From assembly GCA_001579985.1 (NCBI GenBank), contig LRSR01004616.1, positions 1-64,000 on the forward strand: DNA of 64,000 bases, given 5' to 3'. Every line of letters begins with the position of its first letter. The stretch's first letter is position 1. Shown here piece by piece: positions 1-12,091 of the stretch. A program made the position numbers and the translations under genes. This DNA comes from Hypsibius dujardini (taxonomy: Eukaryota > Tardigrada > Eutardigrada > Parachela > Hypsibiidae). The notes under the pieces were generated by a model, which was not told the DNA's origin, searched no databases, and saw nothing but the letters and a program-made list of their open reading frames with translations.

Positions 1-293
1 TGTATCACACTGTACTGTTTCTCTTCCGCTCATAAGTCAAATCATCGAGAGGTGGGTTGATTAAGAAGGAGTCAGACATACTGCTGGTGAATAATGGTAA
101 TGAAAAGAGGGAAAGTCAATTCCACCGCACCATCGGTAACTGACCATTGTATTGTAACTGACCATTATATGTATTGATAATCACCACTGCACGTACAGAA
201 AAGACGTTTCGAGCAAAGTGTTGCATTCATCGGCCCATCAGACAGTCCATCGTTGGAGTAAGTAAGGATCGAAACCATTCTGGAGCAGAATCT
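1..293. other. Left-edge sequence, no gene seen
   Basis: I see no convincing exon, RNA gene or repeat here. It lies downstream of the minus-strand ankyrin-like remnant that follows, so it may hold more of the 3' side of that locus. Confidence 0.4.
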
Positions 294-790
294 TCAACAT
301 CTGGATATCCGATCAACGCAATAGTTTATAGCGAAGCTTGGATTTAACATCCCATTGTGTAATGCTGGCTCCATATTTGAGTAGTAAAGCCGCCATTTAA
401 TGTAGATATGATCGCACTGCCAAGGATAAAGATGTAAGAGTGCGTTGCCGGGGACTGGATCTGCTGAATATGGTGTCGGTCTTGGCTCCTTTTTTAGCAG
501 ACATTCTGCCACGTTTAGAAAGTTTTCTCCGATTTATTCATAGAGAGAAGTATATCAAGTGTGCTCGTACGTTCTATATCATCATCAGTTTGTATCATGA
601 AACCATCAAGAACATCCGCGTTCTGGTAAAAAAATGGCAAGGACCTATTTATATTAACAGTTTGCTGAAAAATTTGGCCATAAAGTATCCACACTCCACT
701 CCAACTTTCATCCATTCCAAGTCATAAAAAAAACCACGTTGGCTATTGTCGAGTAATGCGCGTACGCGGTTCCTACATTCATTCTCATTC
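240..790 (-). pseudogene. Ankyrin-like remnant or partial gene
   Basis: On the minus strand several stretches read like coding sequence but not in one frame. NALLHLYPWQCDHIY (about 465-405) is followed by AALLLKYGASITQWD (about 390-345) and MLKILLQNGFDP (about 300-262); the last two resemble the second helix of ankyrin repeats. Upstream, frames from about 790 to 520 carry more protein-like sequence. A pyrimidine-rich AG before TGCGATC (about 422) and another before ATGTTG (about 300) could be acceptors, so part of the frame switching may be splicing, but no complete set of introns joins the pieces. I favour a decaying ankyrin gene over a live one. FEM1 at 39-43 kb also carries ankyrin repeats, but I see no direct alignment to it. 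Confidence 0.3.
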
Positions 791-2360
791 ATTTTGTCCT
801 CGGAACCCATTTTCTTAAGTAAACGAAAAATATCCTTCGCACTAAAGCTAGTCTCAACACTGAAGGGGATTCAACATTTTCAAGAAAACTTATAGTAGTT
901 CTACAGTACTACTAACAATACTCGTACACTATTGTATAATACCTGTAGCATACAGCTTCTTCCTCTGATAGAAAATCGGAATGGGAAGCACACCATCGCT
1001 TATGTTGGAGGGACTTATCCTAAATGGTCAAACCTAAAGCCACGTGCTTTGTCCCTTCTGACGTTGCATGCTTTCGTAGCCAATTATGAATTTAGTGGTT
1101 GTAGTTTGTGAAAATGACAAGCTTGCTCGAATGGTTGAGAAACTTGAGTAGCTGCATTAATGCGAAAGCGTCAAACAGCCAGATACTCTTGTACTGTGGT
1201 GTGCTTAAATCACTTCAAACACATTATTGTATACTGCACCAATTGACCTCACGCAGAACTGCCAGCATCTGGTCGTCCTCGTGTCGTTTCAGTTTCTGCG
1301 GCGAATCTTGCTAAAACGCCAACAGAATGCCGGTGAAATTGAATTGTGCTACCTAATTACCGTCTTTCCCGAAGAGGACGGGAAGGTTGTCAGGAGGCCG
1401 CGGTTGGTGTCTGCTTTTTGTCTTCAAAGTAGCGCCGATTACAGCCCTTGGTGTTATACCGGTACTGATACTTGGATCTAGTATAATATCTCTTTTATTT
1501 ATCAGTTCAATAGTCCTCGCTAGAGAGAGAAAGAGAAGGAAGCCCTTTCGATGTTTGCTGTCACAGTTATAATGCTGTATCGGCAAAAATGTCATCGATT
1601 CATTCTTTGCATTTGCGCTCTTCTTACCTGAGCACCCCGGCCCAAATGGAAAACCATACAGAGTTCTAAACCAGACAGACGGGAAGAAACTGATGAGCTC
1701 TCTTGTTTGCCGTGAAAACGTGCGACCAGTCACACGCCCAACCAACCCCAAGACCAATGCCCTCAAAACGTATTATTTCTTATTCGTCATCCAGTCAATT
1801 AGTATGTGAGAACTTTTTACGACAGGCGACTTGTAAGTTTTGTGTATTGTCAGTGCCGTCTGCTGTCCAAGTCCATGTACTATGCGTGTTAATGTTACAG
1901 AGAAAACTGAGTGATGGGTAATCAAGCGTGTAGTGCATGCACAGTTCATTACCACAGCTATTGTTTATGAGCCTTTCTTTGATGAGCTTCCGATACCTGA
2001 CTTGTAATAATGCACGGTTCGTCGCTCAACCGCTGTGTGTTTTACGGCAAAATTGTCGCTTCCGGGCGTCTTACCAATCAATGAGACACTCTCTCCCAGG
2101 GTCGCGCACAGCAGGCTCTGTCAGCTATGCAAAAAATCCTCAATGGAGATGTGAATTATTAATCGCTAAAAAAAGAGCGCGCCGCACCGCCCCCACTTCT
2201 AATATACCGGCAATCATCCAAATCATAAATGAATTACTATTCATAGTCACGTAAAATCGCACTTGACATCTAAGCTTTCAATTGCTTTACATCTTCTTAA
2301 TTTGTTTGAAGCTCCGACACGTTGAACTGTTTACTGTAATGGCCGGAGTACAGTTTCCCA
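791..2360. other. Spacer upstream of the galactosyltransferase, unresolved ORFs
   Basis: No gene could be supported. Two plus-strand stretches look faintly protein-like: a hydrophobic segment with a basic stop-transfer tail at about 1432-1569 (ALGVIPVLILGSSIISLL then RERKRRK), and PYRVLNQTDGKKLMSSLVCR at about 1645-1710, preceded by a possible acceptor. Neither has a start codon or a clear partner exon, and a minus-strand ORF overlaps both. They may be exons of an unknown membrane protein or chance. Confidence 0.25.
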
Positions 2361-3521
2361 ATGTCCAGACGTCGCTCTTTTTTCATCCGACCAAGTATAC
2401 TTACTTTAGTCTTGACCTCTTGCCTGTATACCTGTATCACTCTTTTCAGCCTTGATCGTTTTCCGAATAATTTATCATCGGCCGACGACTCACCGTTCTA
2501 TCTGAATATTTCTTCTGTTAATTACATCATACAGCCGGAAAGCATTCAAAGTGAATGCTCACGCGGTCGACTATGGCTTTTAATGGTCGTTCATTCGGCA
2601 GTCTCTCACACCGCCCATAGACGAGCCATTCGGAGGACTTGGGGCTCTGTCACGGGACTGGACAACCGACAAATTCGACTCATATTTTTGCTTGGGATAA
2701 CTGTCAAACCAGAAGAACAGGACGCCGTGTCACTGGAAGCTACAGACAATCAAGACATTCTACAAGGAGACTTCCTAGACACTTATCGAAACCTAACGTA
2801 CAAGAATCTGATGGGTCTTCGATGGGCTTCGGAAGAGTGCGGTCCCGAACTGTCGTTCGTCTGGAAATCTGATGACGACGTTTTCCTCAACTTGTTCGGA
2901 CTCTATGCGGTAATGGTAGAGCGACTTTCGGAGATTACAACAAACACAATGGCTTGCCTTACTACAATCCGTTCCGTTGTTCATCGTCGTGGCCGGTAAG
3001 CTATAAACTTTCCTTATAAGAAAGACAGACATGGAAAGACATGAAAACAAACTATAGACCAAGATAGAAAGAGATTGTTTCTTTAGAGACATTAAGATAA
3101 CTCAAGACAAACAGAGAGAGAGACATACAAACATATGCAGTACAATAATGTCTACGGGTACGCACTATCTAGCCGTTCAACTTTCTGGCTAAATAGGTAC
3201 GCGGTGAGTCGACGGGCCTATCCTGCGCAATTCTACCCGGAGCATTGCGTCGGCATGGCGTATCTGGTCAGTTCTGATGCCGTACGTGCCCTCCACCGGA
3301 TTTCCCACACTGTGCCCTTTATGTCACCAGACGATGCTTTCATCGGCGTACTCCGCGTCAAGAGTGGCGTGAATATTCACAGGCTCAACTATATATACGG
3401 CACAAAAGCAGATCGACTCGATAGTTGCATTCAACAGCTCGGCAGGGACTGTCAACTATTCGTCGGCCCTGTCGGCGACCCAGAAAAATTGCCCGACTTG
3501 TGGAATAAAAACCAAGGTTAA
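2361..3521 (+). CDS. Beta-1,3-galactosyltransferase family (GT31)
   Basis: A type II Golgi glycosyltransferase that would move galactose or GlcNAc from a UDP-sugar onto glycans. The ATG at 2361 is followed by a basic N-terminus and a signal anchor (about residues 13-30). Family motifs follow: VHSAVSHTAHRRAIRRTWG, GDFLDTYRNLTYKNL, the metal-binding KSDDDVFLN, and in the last exon YPEHCVGMAYLVSSDAV and FMSPDDAFIGVLRVKSGV. Two exons are proposed, 2361-2995 and 3141-3521 (stop TAA), about 338 residues in all, normal for GT31. The donor (CCG|GTAAGC) and acceptor (ATGCAG|TAC) do not keep the frame that runs through DDDVFLN. In the +2 frame, the stretch after about 2930 reads GDYNKHNGLPYYNPFRC and does join. 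So there is either a one-base problem near 2910-2935 or an unrecognised splice. Family assignment is firm; the exact substrate is not. Confidence 0.85.
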
Positions 3522-3697
3522 AGATTTAAGTATTGTCATGTATATCTAATTAGCAGGTATGAAACTAGATGGCATAAACGACAACGCCAAAAAAAATTAA
3601 CCACAGAAAGAACCACAGGATAAAGCCACCTCTGGTTCCTGATTCATCTCAACGCGAATAACCAAGGCAGGCATCTAGTACCCCATCAAAGAGAAGA

Positions 3698-6600
3698 TCA
3701 TATGAGTTTCCGTGCACCCGGCCACACTTTGCGCCATTTGATGTGAACTGCATGTTTCCAGTGACCATAGGTTCGCGTTCGGACTCCCAGCTGATAATGA
3801 GAAAGAGCTACGTTCCTATCATTAGGCCGGGGAAGATGCCTTGTCCGTAAGAAGGAATGCAGGCTCATACCTGTGAAATGGCCAAAGGCACGAATTCTTC
3901 CGGTTGGACACACCAAAAGGAGTTTCGGTGTTCCTCTTGCACCATCTTTGTGTCCACTGCGCCAGGTAACACTGACTGCAATACCCCGACAGGGATTCAA
4001 TTTTAATAAAAGTTCACCCTCACTCAAGAAGTTAAAGAGCACGAATCTGACCTGAACGACGATACCCTTGTCTCTGTACTCCTCATTCAGCGCGACAGCA
4101 AAAAAGTCCACAAACCCTGCATCGAGATCGTAATTGTTCAAAACATAACGCGCTCGGTAAAACGCAGTACAAAAAGGCACCACGAACGTTTTGTTCCGGA
4201 ATAAAGAGCAGCTTTCGGAGTTGGCACGTCACCGTTACTGTAAAAAAGAAGTATCCCCATCGACTATATCATTCGAAGGGAAATGATAAACAACCGACTT
4301 ACACTGAGGAAATGCAAATAATGATGCCTTTTCCACGGGTGACCATTCCTGGGAGGATTAACCGTGTCATCTAAACGAAAGAAGGGACAAAGAAATTGGT
4401 TGAGTTGAAGAGTATGTTCTTAACTGCAAGAAGGAAAATTGTTCATTCCACTTGTTTGTTCCACTAGTTACCATCACGTAAGATGTGGCGTTGGTGTTGA
4501 CCATTTCAAGGCAACCCTACAACATGAAAATCAGGGAATGAAACTACGATTACCGTACTTCCCATTTAGCGGAAGAAACAGTTGGTTTGGCAGTGCGTAA
4601 TGGGAGTTGTATGCGCACCTCGGTACTAGCCGGATTCTCCAGGAATAACCCTTCATCGCCGCCATCGCCCACGTTGTTAACTGAAAAGTAATCACTAACA
4701 CGTGTCAAGGCCAGGTTAGTTGCACCCAATAAGTGATAGACGGATTTTCAATCAACTGAACTAATAAGCCTAATGGAGAATTTCACGGGAAACCCTTCAA
4801 TCAATAGATCCATCAACAAATTCCCTTTTGGCAGCAAGCAGTCTTGTCTTACCGAGTACGCCGATTCGATGGCCTGTCAATTGACTTTGAATTTCGTTAT
4901 ACATGTCCAGGCTGGCATTCGCAAAGTCCGCCACAATCACTTTCGTTTTCACATGATGGGTCAATTCTACAGGAAGAAAAGAATTTTCATCAAAAATCGG
5001 GACACCTCTCACATGCATTCCAAGGCGAGCACATACCGACATCTCGGGCAGCAACATTCAGCTTTTCCTCATCCCGAGCAATCAACACAATGTTCAGGCC
5101 ACGCCGAGCAAGCTGAAAGAAGAAACTCTGCAATTTAGTTTCCCACTTCAGCGACTAGACCGGCTGACCCAGACCAGTCAACGCAACCGATCGATTGATC
5201 GAACATTTGATCGAACATTTGACCGAAAAACAACCAAAGCTTCCTCATCAATTAGTCCATTTGCAGAAATACCTTGCCTCTCTGATACCTTCTCCTTTCA
5301 ATCGCACTTACCTCCAGGCAATAAATTCGGCCAATTCCATCGTTTGCTCCCGTTACCACTAGAAAAGAAACATTCAATCAACACCTATCATTACAATTTA
5401 CATATTATACCGGGTCCACCACCAACATTTACTCAACTTTAAAGAGTTACAGTGGACACCGTGTGTACTGGTTTCAGTGTAATATGGTAAAAGCACTACA
5501 TAAAGCATGGTAAAAGCACTACATACAGTGAAATTTTGGAATTTAGTGACAGCCAATCAATAGAGAAAGTCGAGAGGTATCGATTAAGAAAAATTAAGGT
5601 GAGGAAAGTAAAAACTGAGGGAGATATGGAAATTCCCAATCGGAGTACAATCAACCAATCAATCATTACAATCCCATGCACAGTACGCGTACAGGGTGTA
5701 GCGCCAAGTGCGCAACGCATAGTGCAAAGCGCACAAAACTGGCCAACGGCTATTGTGGTTTTTTGATCGAAAATTAAAAATTAATAAAATCTATGCTTGA
5801 TTGACTGGCGAGTGATATCAGCGCTGCCATTCTCTCTGAATTTGATTGGTGGAGTGACTGATACATTTGTTTGAGCATTGCGCACTTTACGCTGCACTCC
5901 GTGCACTGCGCATGGGATTGATGGTAATGGTTGATTGTACCTCAACTTGAAACTGCCATATTTCCCAGTTTTGACTTTCCAAACCTACATTTTTTTAATC
6001 GATTCCTCTCTACGTTCTCTATCGATTGGTTGTCAAAAATTTCAAAAACTCCACTGTATACTATGATATAACGAGGGAGTCCAAAATTTATATGGGACAA
6101 CTAACTGGTTGAGCAGCAAATATTTCTATAAAAAACTGATCATTCTGTAGAGAAGCGAAAACAAATAGTTTAGTAGTCCTTTAATATGCAAACAAGATGT
6201 ACCGAACAATTTTCCGCGATTAAATGTGATCGCGAAATATATATCCTTGAAGAACGGCCAGATTCTGGGCGAACTTGACGGGCTTAAAATTGCCAACTTT
6301 ACAAAACAAGCGCAGAAGCTAACAATTTTCACTGCATTTTTTTAAAAATTAAATTTGTATGAAACTCAACTCACCCAGACATCTGATTTTGAAAGAAATT
6401 AAGGGGTTTTGGCAAAGATAAATTTTGAGAATCATGGAAAGTTGAGTAAATGGTCGTGGTGGAGCCTGTAGATGAGAAAGAAGAGAAGGAATAATACCTG
6501 CCCACTCGCCATAGTCCCTGATGTTAATGCCGAGAGCCAAGGGAGCAGCCAGACAATAAGTAGTGACTCCTTTGGCCACTTGATAGGCGGCAGTCACTCC

Positions 6601-6741
6601 CACCAGCGCCAAGGAAGCTGCACCAAATGCCGCGAAATACGACCTGGAAGAGCCGAAATAATTGTCCACGCGCTCATTGACACTTTTTAAGGAGAGCTTA
6701 TTCAGTTGCAGTCGAACGCCATCGAGTAATGTTGCTGCCAT
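3698..6741 (-). CDS. 17-beta-HSD type 12-like / 3-ketoacyl-CoA reductase (copy B)
   Basis: A short-chain dehydrogenase of the HSD17B12/LET-767 family, an ER enzyme that reduces 3-ketoacyl-CoA in very-long-chain fatty acid elongation or 17-keto steroids with NADPH. Eleven exons in coding order: 6498-6741, 5312-5358, 5037-5112, 4853-4966, 4619-4680, 4472-4516, 4303-4370, 4188-4237, 4052-4116, 3871-3975, 3698-3790. They join in phase to 322 residues (human HSD17B12 has 312). An N-terminal hydrophobic region (about 35-70) would anchor it in the ER. The cofactor motif TGANDGIG is at 84-91, NNVG at 162-165, the catalytic serine in ISSV near 218, and the YxxxK pair at Y231/K235 (YSGTK). The C-terminus RKLI is only weakly like a KKxx retrieval signal. 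It lies tandem to copy A. Intron 1 (about 1.1 kb) holds the 5.5-6.1 kb inverted repeat. Confidence 0.93.
5516..6062. mobile_element. Imperfect hairpin (foldback/MITE-like) element in an intron
   Basis: The stretch at about 5516-5745 reappears reverse-complemented at about 5880-6062. Shared blocks include ATAGAGAA.GT.GAGAGG, GTACAATCAACCA, AATCCCATGC.CAGT and AAGTGCGCAA. The arms are roughly 190-230 bp with many substitutions and small indels, around a spacer of about 130 bp. It lies in intron 1 of copy B of the HSD17B12-like pair. No coding capacity is visible, so it is a non-autonomous element or a local inverted duplication. The divergence of the arms suggests it is old. Confidence 0.75.
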
Positions 6742-7664
6742 TTTGAACTTATCAAATTAAATCAAATGGTAATGCGGAAAAGGAACGGAAAGAGAGATAA
6801 AACAAAACTGGGAGAAGAGTGTTGTGTTTGCATCTTGGCGGCTTCATTGCAACTGTAAGTGGGAATTTCCACTTTATTTATGTGATTTACCGGATGCATG
6901 TTAAAATTAATCGGGTTTGGAAAGGGAATATCGGCGATAGGTCTAGCGTCAAACTGGCTGTGCATTTGAGCTGTTTCCGCATACGATAATTGTCATTTCA
7001 ACTCGGAATGTACCCTGCGTAGCAAGCACCAATCCAATCCCAGCGGAAACGCATAACTGAGAGAGCGAAAAACTGCATTGTCATCACAGCTGATCGCCGA
7101 TCATTAATTATTCCAATTTCCCGTTTCCACTGAACATACTGCCAGTACCGGTAGATACCTTTCGGAAATAGTAATTATTATAGTAGACTATCAGTATTAC
7201 TAGTACACTGTACGGGTACTGGCAGGTGGTATAGTAGTACTTGTACCGTACAGGTTTGCGGCAGAAAGATCAGGCTAGTGCCTAGAACGTTTCAACGCAA
7301 CGTTTCGAATTTCGATATTAAAGGTAGAACTTGTAGAAAGAAAAATGAACTGAAATAAGAAAACGGGCGGAAAGGGAGCATTCTTTTTTGTTTTTTTAGC
7401 AATGGCAAATGTAACTAACACGTTGCCTTATCCGGATCTTAGAACCGGACGCATTAAGAATGTGAGTGTGTAAGTTTTTTGGTTTCAAGTTGAATATTAC
7501 CAGCTAGCACTATGAGTACTACACTGCACTAGTACTTGTACATATATCTCTGAACAAAAAGTGTCTTCCACAACAAACAACTGTCCAGTACAACACACCT
7601 TCATTGACAGGCATAGATTAAAAGTAAAAAAAGCCCCTACTATCCTCGAGATAGACACAGCATT
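6742..7664. other. Spacer between the two HSD17B12-like genes
   Basis: This should hold the 3' UTR of copy A and the promoter of copy B, both on the minus strand. No exon, RNA gene or clear TATA box was recognised. Confidence 0.4.
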
Positions 7665-9504
7665 TCATGATCGATTCTTTGGTTGAAGAAAGCGTAGGGT
7701 CATCCACAGCGGGAAAGGCTGGGCTATGGACACCATCACGGCATGAATCCAATGGCCGAATGTCCGCCGTCTAAGTCCAACCTACAACGAACGGCAAAAA
7801 TTGCATGCTTAACATTTGAGGAATGCTTCAAGTGAGTTGGCTGAGTTATCTCTTACGCTTACCTGGGAAAGGGCCTCGCGAACAAACGGACCGGGTTGGA
7901 CGATGAAAAATGATTTGGCCTGGCTTTTTGTCATGTTGCTCAACACTGGTCCCGCCAGAACACACTACCAAGATCGCATTATTCCAACCACACAGTTAAC
8001 TAATAGGTAAGGTTTTTTACTTGAACGAAAATGCTGAAAGGCCGGCATTCCCTGTCGAGGGCGGAGGAGAAGAAATCCACAAAACTTTTGGTCGCCCCAT
8101 AGAGCGCGTAGTTAGGGAGAGGGTAGACAGCGGCAACGGAAGACAGATTTACGATCACTCCTCTTTTCCTTTCCTTCATCAAATGAAAAGACAACTTGAG
8201 AGTAACTGCGGGAGAAAGCGTTTGAATGTTTTTATGCCATGTACCCACTTTCATTCCCGGTAAAACTGCATTCGTAAACTACAACAGATAACAGACACTA
8301 GAACTGACCTCTGTACGGTTCACTTCTATGCAGAAGGAGTAATTATTTTGATTTAGATACTGACCATTAGGGTGGGTATGATGTTGACATTGAGGAGATC
8401 AAGGCACATCTATTAAACAGAGAAAATGTCCGTCGGAATGATTCCCAGCCAGTCGATAAAAGGAAATGCCGCTGCACTGCAGACCTGTTCAGTGTTGGAT
8501 TGGCAACCAAAGCTGCCTGTGCTGCCAGACGCCATCCCGACACTATTTACTGCAATCACAGCGCACGAAAAGAAGATAATAAGGATGACAAGAGGATGTG
8601 AAAAAAGTACTAACCAAGGATGTCACATCGAAGTCGGGAAAGACGATCTTTCACTTTGAGGTAGTCTTCCAAACTGCACCGCTGGAAATCGATGACGAGC
8701 ATGTCGGCTTTAACCCGAAACTGCGCCTCTACAGCAACCACAGAAAGTAGTAAACGTAGTTGATTAAAAACTTAAAGGGGAAAAAGAAGCCAGGCCCAAT
8801 CTTCCTCACCAGCTTCATCCTTACTCCTTAATCCTTACCGATTTCACGCGCTACCATGTCCAGTTTCTCCGGATGTCTGCCGACTAGCATCACATTCGCC
8901 CCACGCTTCGCCAGCTACAAACATAAAAAGGCAATTGTGACCGAAACAGTAACATCAATCAACCGACCAATGCAACAAGGCCTATGGATATAAGGAAATT
9001 GCCGACCAATCAATCAATCACTCGATTAGTTGATTTCGTCAACAGCATCACACAAGCGTATCAATCAATCAAGCACTACCGCCGCTGTTACAACTGACCT
9101 CCTTTGCATACGCCAGTCCCAGTCCGTCTGTGGCTCCTGTCACCACTGAAAAAACCATAATCCACAACCAACGCCTCCTTAAAAGATGCATATAACGTCA
9201 AGTTACCTGCCCATCCTCCTCCGGCAGTTAATTGGGCAAAATTGATGCCTAAATGAAAAGGTCCCGCGAGAAAATAGGAAACGGTTCCTCGCCAAAATGT
9301 GTAACTGACTCGTGCTAAGTAATATCCCAGAGCACAAGTGCCAAACACAGCAACGTACGGCTTGTAAATGCCCAATCGGTCGGCTGCGGCGTGAACAGAG
9401 CGAGAGAAGAAGTGAGGGGGAGTGAGGGGACGAATGAACCATAAAGAGGCATCCACTAACGGGCTCGTCAGGTTTGACCAGAAATCTCTCACGCCCGGTA
9501 TCAT
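7665..9504 (-). CDS. 17-beta-HSD type 12-like / 3-ketoacyl-CoA reductase (copy A)
   Basis: Tandem paralogue of copy B. Ten exons in coding order: 9207-9504, 9099-9145, 8839-8914, 8615-8728, 8485-8549, 8365-8409, 8249-8278, 8021-8173, 7863-7964, 7665-7781. They join in phase to 348 residues. Motifs: TGATDGLG at 102-109, a serine in NLSS near 237, and YGATK with Y250/K254. The NNxG motif is altered to NSVG (180-183). Exons 2, 3, 4 and 6 have exactly the lengths of those in copy B (47, 76, 114, 45 bp). Copy A has no intron just after the YxxxK motif, where copy B has one of 71 bp, and the intron after LPGM sits at a different codon. The start at 9504 gives a longer N-terminal region before the membrane anchor. 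It is intact, but function is inferred from family. Confidence 0.92.
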
Positions 9505-10381
9505 CCTTCGCCAAACAGCAACAAATTCTTCGAAAAAAATATTATCCTACTAATGCCGTGTTATCAGAGTACAGTACTCGTAACAAGTGGCACGAAAGTA
9601 TGAACCACCAGCGACAACCAGAAAAAATTATTGTGCAGTAATAATAATAATAATAACTAATCCGTTCAGTTCGTGTACTCGTACTGAGAACCGCCAATCA
9701 ACAAATCCATTGACTGTTTACTCCCAGTGGCAGCCGCAGAGATACATTGTACGTATGGTCTAGCAATTGTGCGCCGTTTTATTTAAAATTTTAAATCAAG
9801 GGTCCCTGTCTCTTGCCTTTCATGTCATTCATTATTGTCTCATTTCTTTACAATGTCAATTACCTTAGAGAACCTAATCTTGCCCATACCCGTCTGAGTG
9901 GAGTTTGTTTCAAGGTGTGAGTGAGTAAAGATTTTCTTTTTCTTTCATACCACACATTTATAAATTACATAGTAACTTCGTACTAGCGTTGCGGCGCGGA
10001 CTCTGACTGTGGGCGCTGGAGATACGTACTGTAGAATGTGTAGATATGGGCAGCTGGACGAGTCGCTTTGTGAGTTAAAAGAATGCCAGCCAAATCGACT
10101 GATCTTTTCTTATGAAATTAATTATTAGTGGTCCAGTAAAGTAGTAGCATACTAATCCTTGTCGCAATTTGGAAACTAGAAAGGCATTTAGCCGGTACTA
10201 TAGTCCAGTCCACAAGAGTCCACATTTTATTCAATGCATAATGTACGTGTGCAGCTGTCTTAATCACTCGCACCGCCCATCGTCCAATACCAGTACTCAC
10301 AATCAATAGTCAGTAATAAGTCATTAGCATAAAACCCTAATGTAGGAAGCATTCTTTTTAACACCTCAATGACAAACCGAA
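9505..10381. other. Spacer between HSD17B12-like copy A and CPTP
   Basis: No gene seen. A short (AAT)n-type microsatellite lies at about 9637-9657. The left part should contain the promoter of copy A and the right part the 3' end of the lipid transfer gene. Confidence 0.4.
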
Positions 10382-11175
10382 TTAAAATGGCAAACTTTGT
10401 AAGCTTCTTTTAGCGAAGAGATCGTCGATCAGTGAAAAAGTTTTATCCATGGTTTCAACCATCTTGGCAGTGAGTTCCACGGTCTCGTCATAAGGGTACA
10501 AGGACACTCGCTCGTACAGCTGAATCTTCGTAGGCAGAGTACTAATCGCTATACCTGCAGCCTTGGACAGCAGCCAGGAATGGTACTTGCCGAGCGTGGC
10601 CTTATAAGCTGGCTGACACACCGTCGACAGTTTGTCCTCATCGGCCATCACAGTCATTTTACTCACAAACTGCCGGAAGAAATCGAGGGTTCGATTGAGG
10701 TGAAGGATGGTCCGACTACCGGACGGTTGCTTTGCTTTAGGCTCCAACCGGTGGGGCTCTTGCTCTTCGTATTCGATTGTGCTTTCAACAGTACGGTAGT
10801 GTTCACCTTGCGGCGAGTTACGGAAGGCTTCCAGAATCTTGATTTGTTCACGGATGTCAGAAGCCATCGTTGCGAACAAGGTACCCATCATGTCGTTAAA
10901 TCTACGAGAAAAGCGTCTGAAATAATCACTTAATATCACAAGGCGAACAAGGCAAGACTAATAAGCGATGCAGACAGATAGGCAAACAAACAGACAGATA
11001 GACAGGCAGAAAAACATAACTTCATTGGTAAAATGTCATACCTGGCTAGTTCGGCAAACCCTACAAGGTAGGAAGCCACGTCAACACCTGGCTCGGCTGA
11101 GGCCTTGGCAAAACTGCCCAATACTTTGGCGGCATCGAATCCGTCCGGACGAGGAGAATAATTTTGTTTTGTCAT
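10382..11175 (-). CDS. Ceramide-1-phosphate/glycolipid transfer protein (GLTP fold)
   Basis: Cytosolic lipid carrier that moves ceramide-1-phosphate or glycolipids between membranes. Two exons, 11042-11175 and 10382-10901, join in phase (AG|A at the junction) to 217 residues, against 214 for human CPTP. The GLTP-fold pattern is continuous: YLVGFAELARFNDMMGTLF near the N-terminus, then SGSRTILHLNRTLDFFRQF, and YKATLGKYHSWLLSKAAGIA, which matches the family's helix with the conserved H and W. The single intron holds CAGA-type tetranucleotides near 10975-11010. CPTP is a better match than GLTP because of the SG.RT..LHR-like helix, but the lipid specificity is inferred. Confidence 0.88.
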
Positions 11176-12091
11176 GTCTGTGATATTAGGCTAGTTTCTT
11201 GTAGCTGAACTACAGTAATTCCAATGCAAAACTGGAGGCGGAAAATCTCCAGCCAAGGCACGTCCTCTAGTGCAGTATAATGTCATAGCACTCCCGAAAA
11301 GTGCTAAAATGTCAGTGCAAGTTGCAAATTGAAGCACCAGAAGTATTATAGGCGGCGAAAAGTTCGGCATTGTCCACCAGTTGTCGATGAAGATTGTGTT
11401 GAGATAGGACTTGATAAGAAGACTCTGGAGACAATGCAATGTAACTAATAATCGTTCTTTCCTGAAAGCGGATGACTCGCTACACTCGTAACGTCGTAGC
11501 GGTTTTAAAAGTTCGACTCAGTAGGAAAGAATCTACACTTTAAACGGGGTGATAAGAAGACGACAGAAATGCCAGCGAACCATAAACTGCAACACCCTTG
11601 AAGATGCATTTTGTACCATGAAACACAAGGTAAAATCCTATTCAACAGGGTCATGATGAGATCAACCGTGTACGAATCATTTCATTGCATGGTGCTCACT
11701 TCTATTTCCGATCAATACTAGTACACTACATTATCAAATTTGCATATGTAACTCATATGTGTGTGTGAGGTGTGAGCCGAGCCGGTTTGTCTGTCCGCCA
11801 AACATTGGAGCTTAGAGCTTTTTTTTAGTTTAGTTGGAGACGCGATCGGAACCGCGGGTCGTGAGCTTGCGGGGACCAATTAGTTTAATTACGGTCGGTG
11901 CAAGAGAGATTGCATCAAGCATGACAGCGCAGGAGCCTCAACGAGCAGCAGACTAAAGCTACCAAAGAATTCGTTTCATTTACTAAATCATTCTTTCACT
12001 TTCTCACAGCTGCAAGTTTAAATTGTCCCCCAAAACATTCCCAGGTCGTTCCCCATTGTCTCTGAGTGTGACTGTCTAATTTTATAAGACA
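11176..12091. promoter_or_regulatory. Divergent spacer between CPTP and the Gly/Tyr-rich gene
   Basis: The two flanking genes are head to head, so this 0.9 kb should hold both promoters. No RNA gene or further exon is visible. I could not name specific transcription factor sites or a convincing TATA box. Confidence 0.35.

Noticed and set aside
1353-1766. Long minus-strand open frame of about 137 codons
   Set aside because: No ATG near its start, no recognisable domain, no flanking splice logic, and it overlaps equally weak plus-strand candidates.
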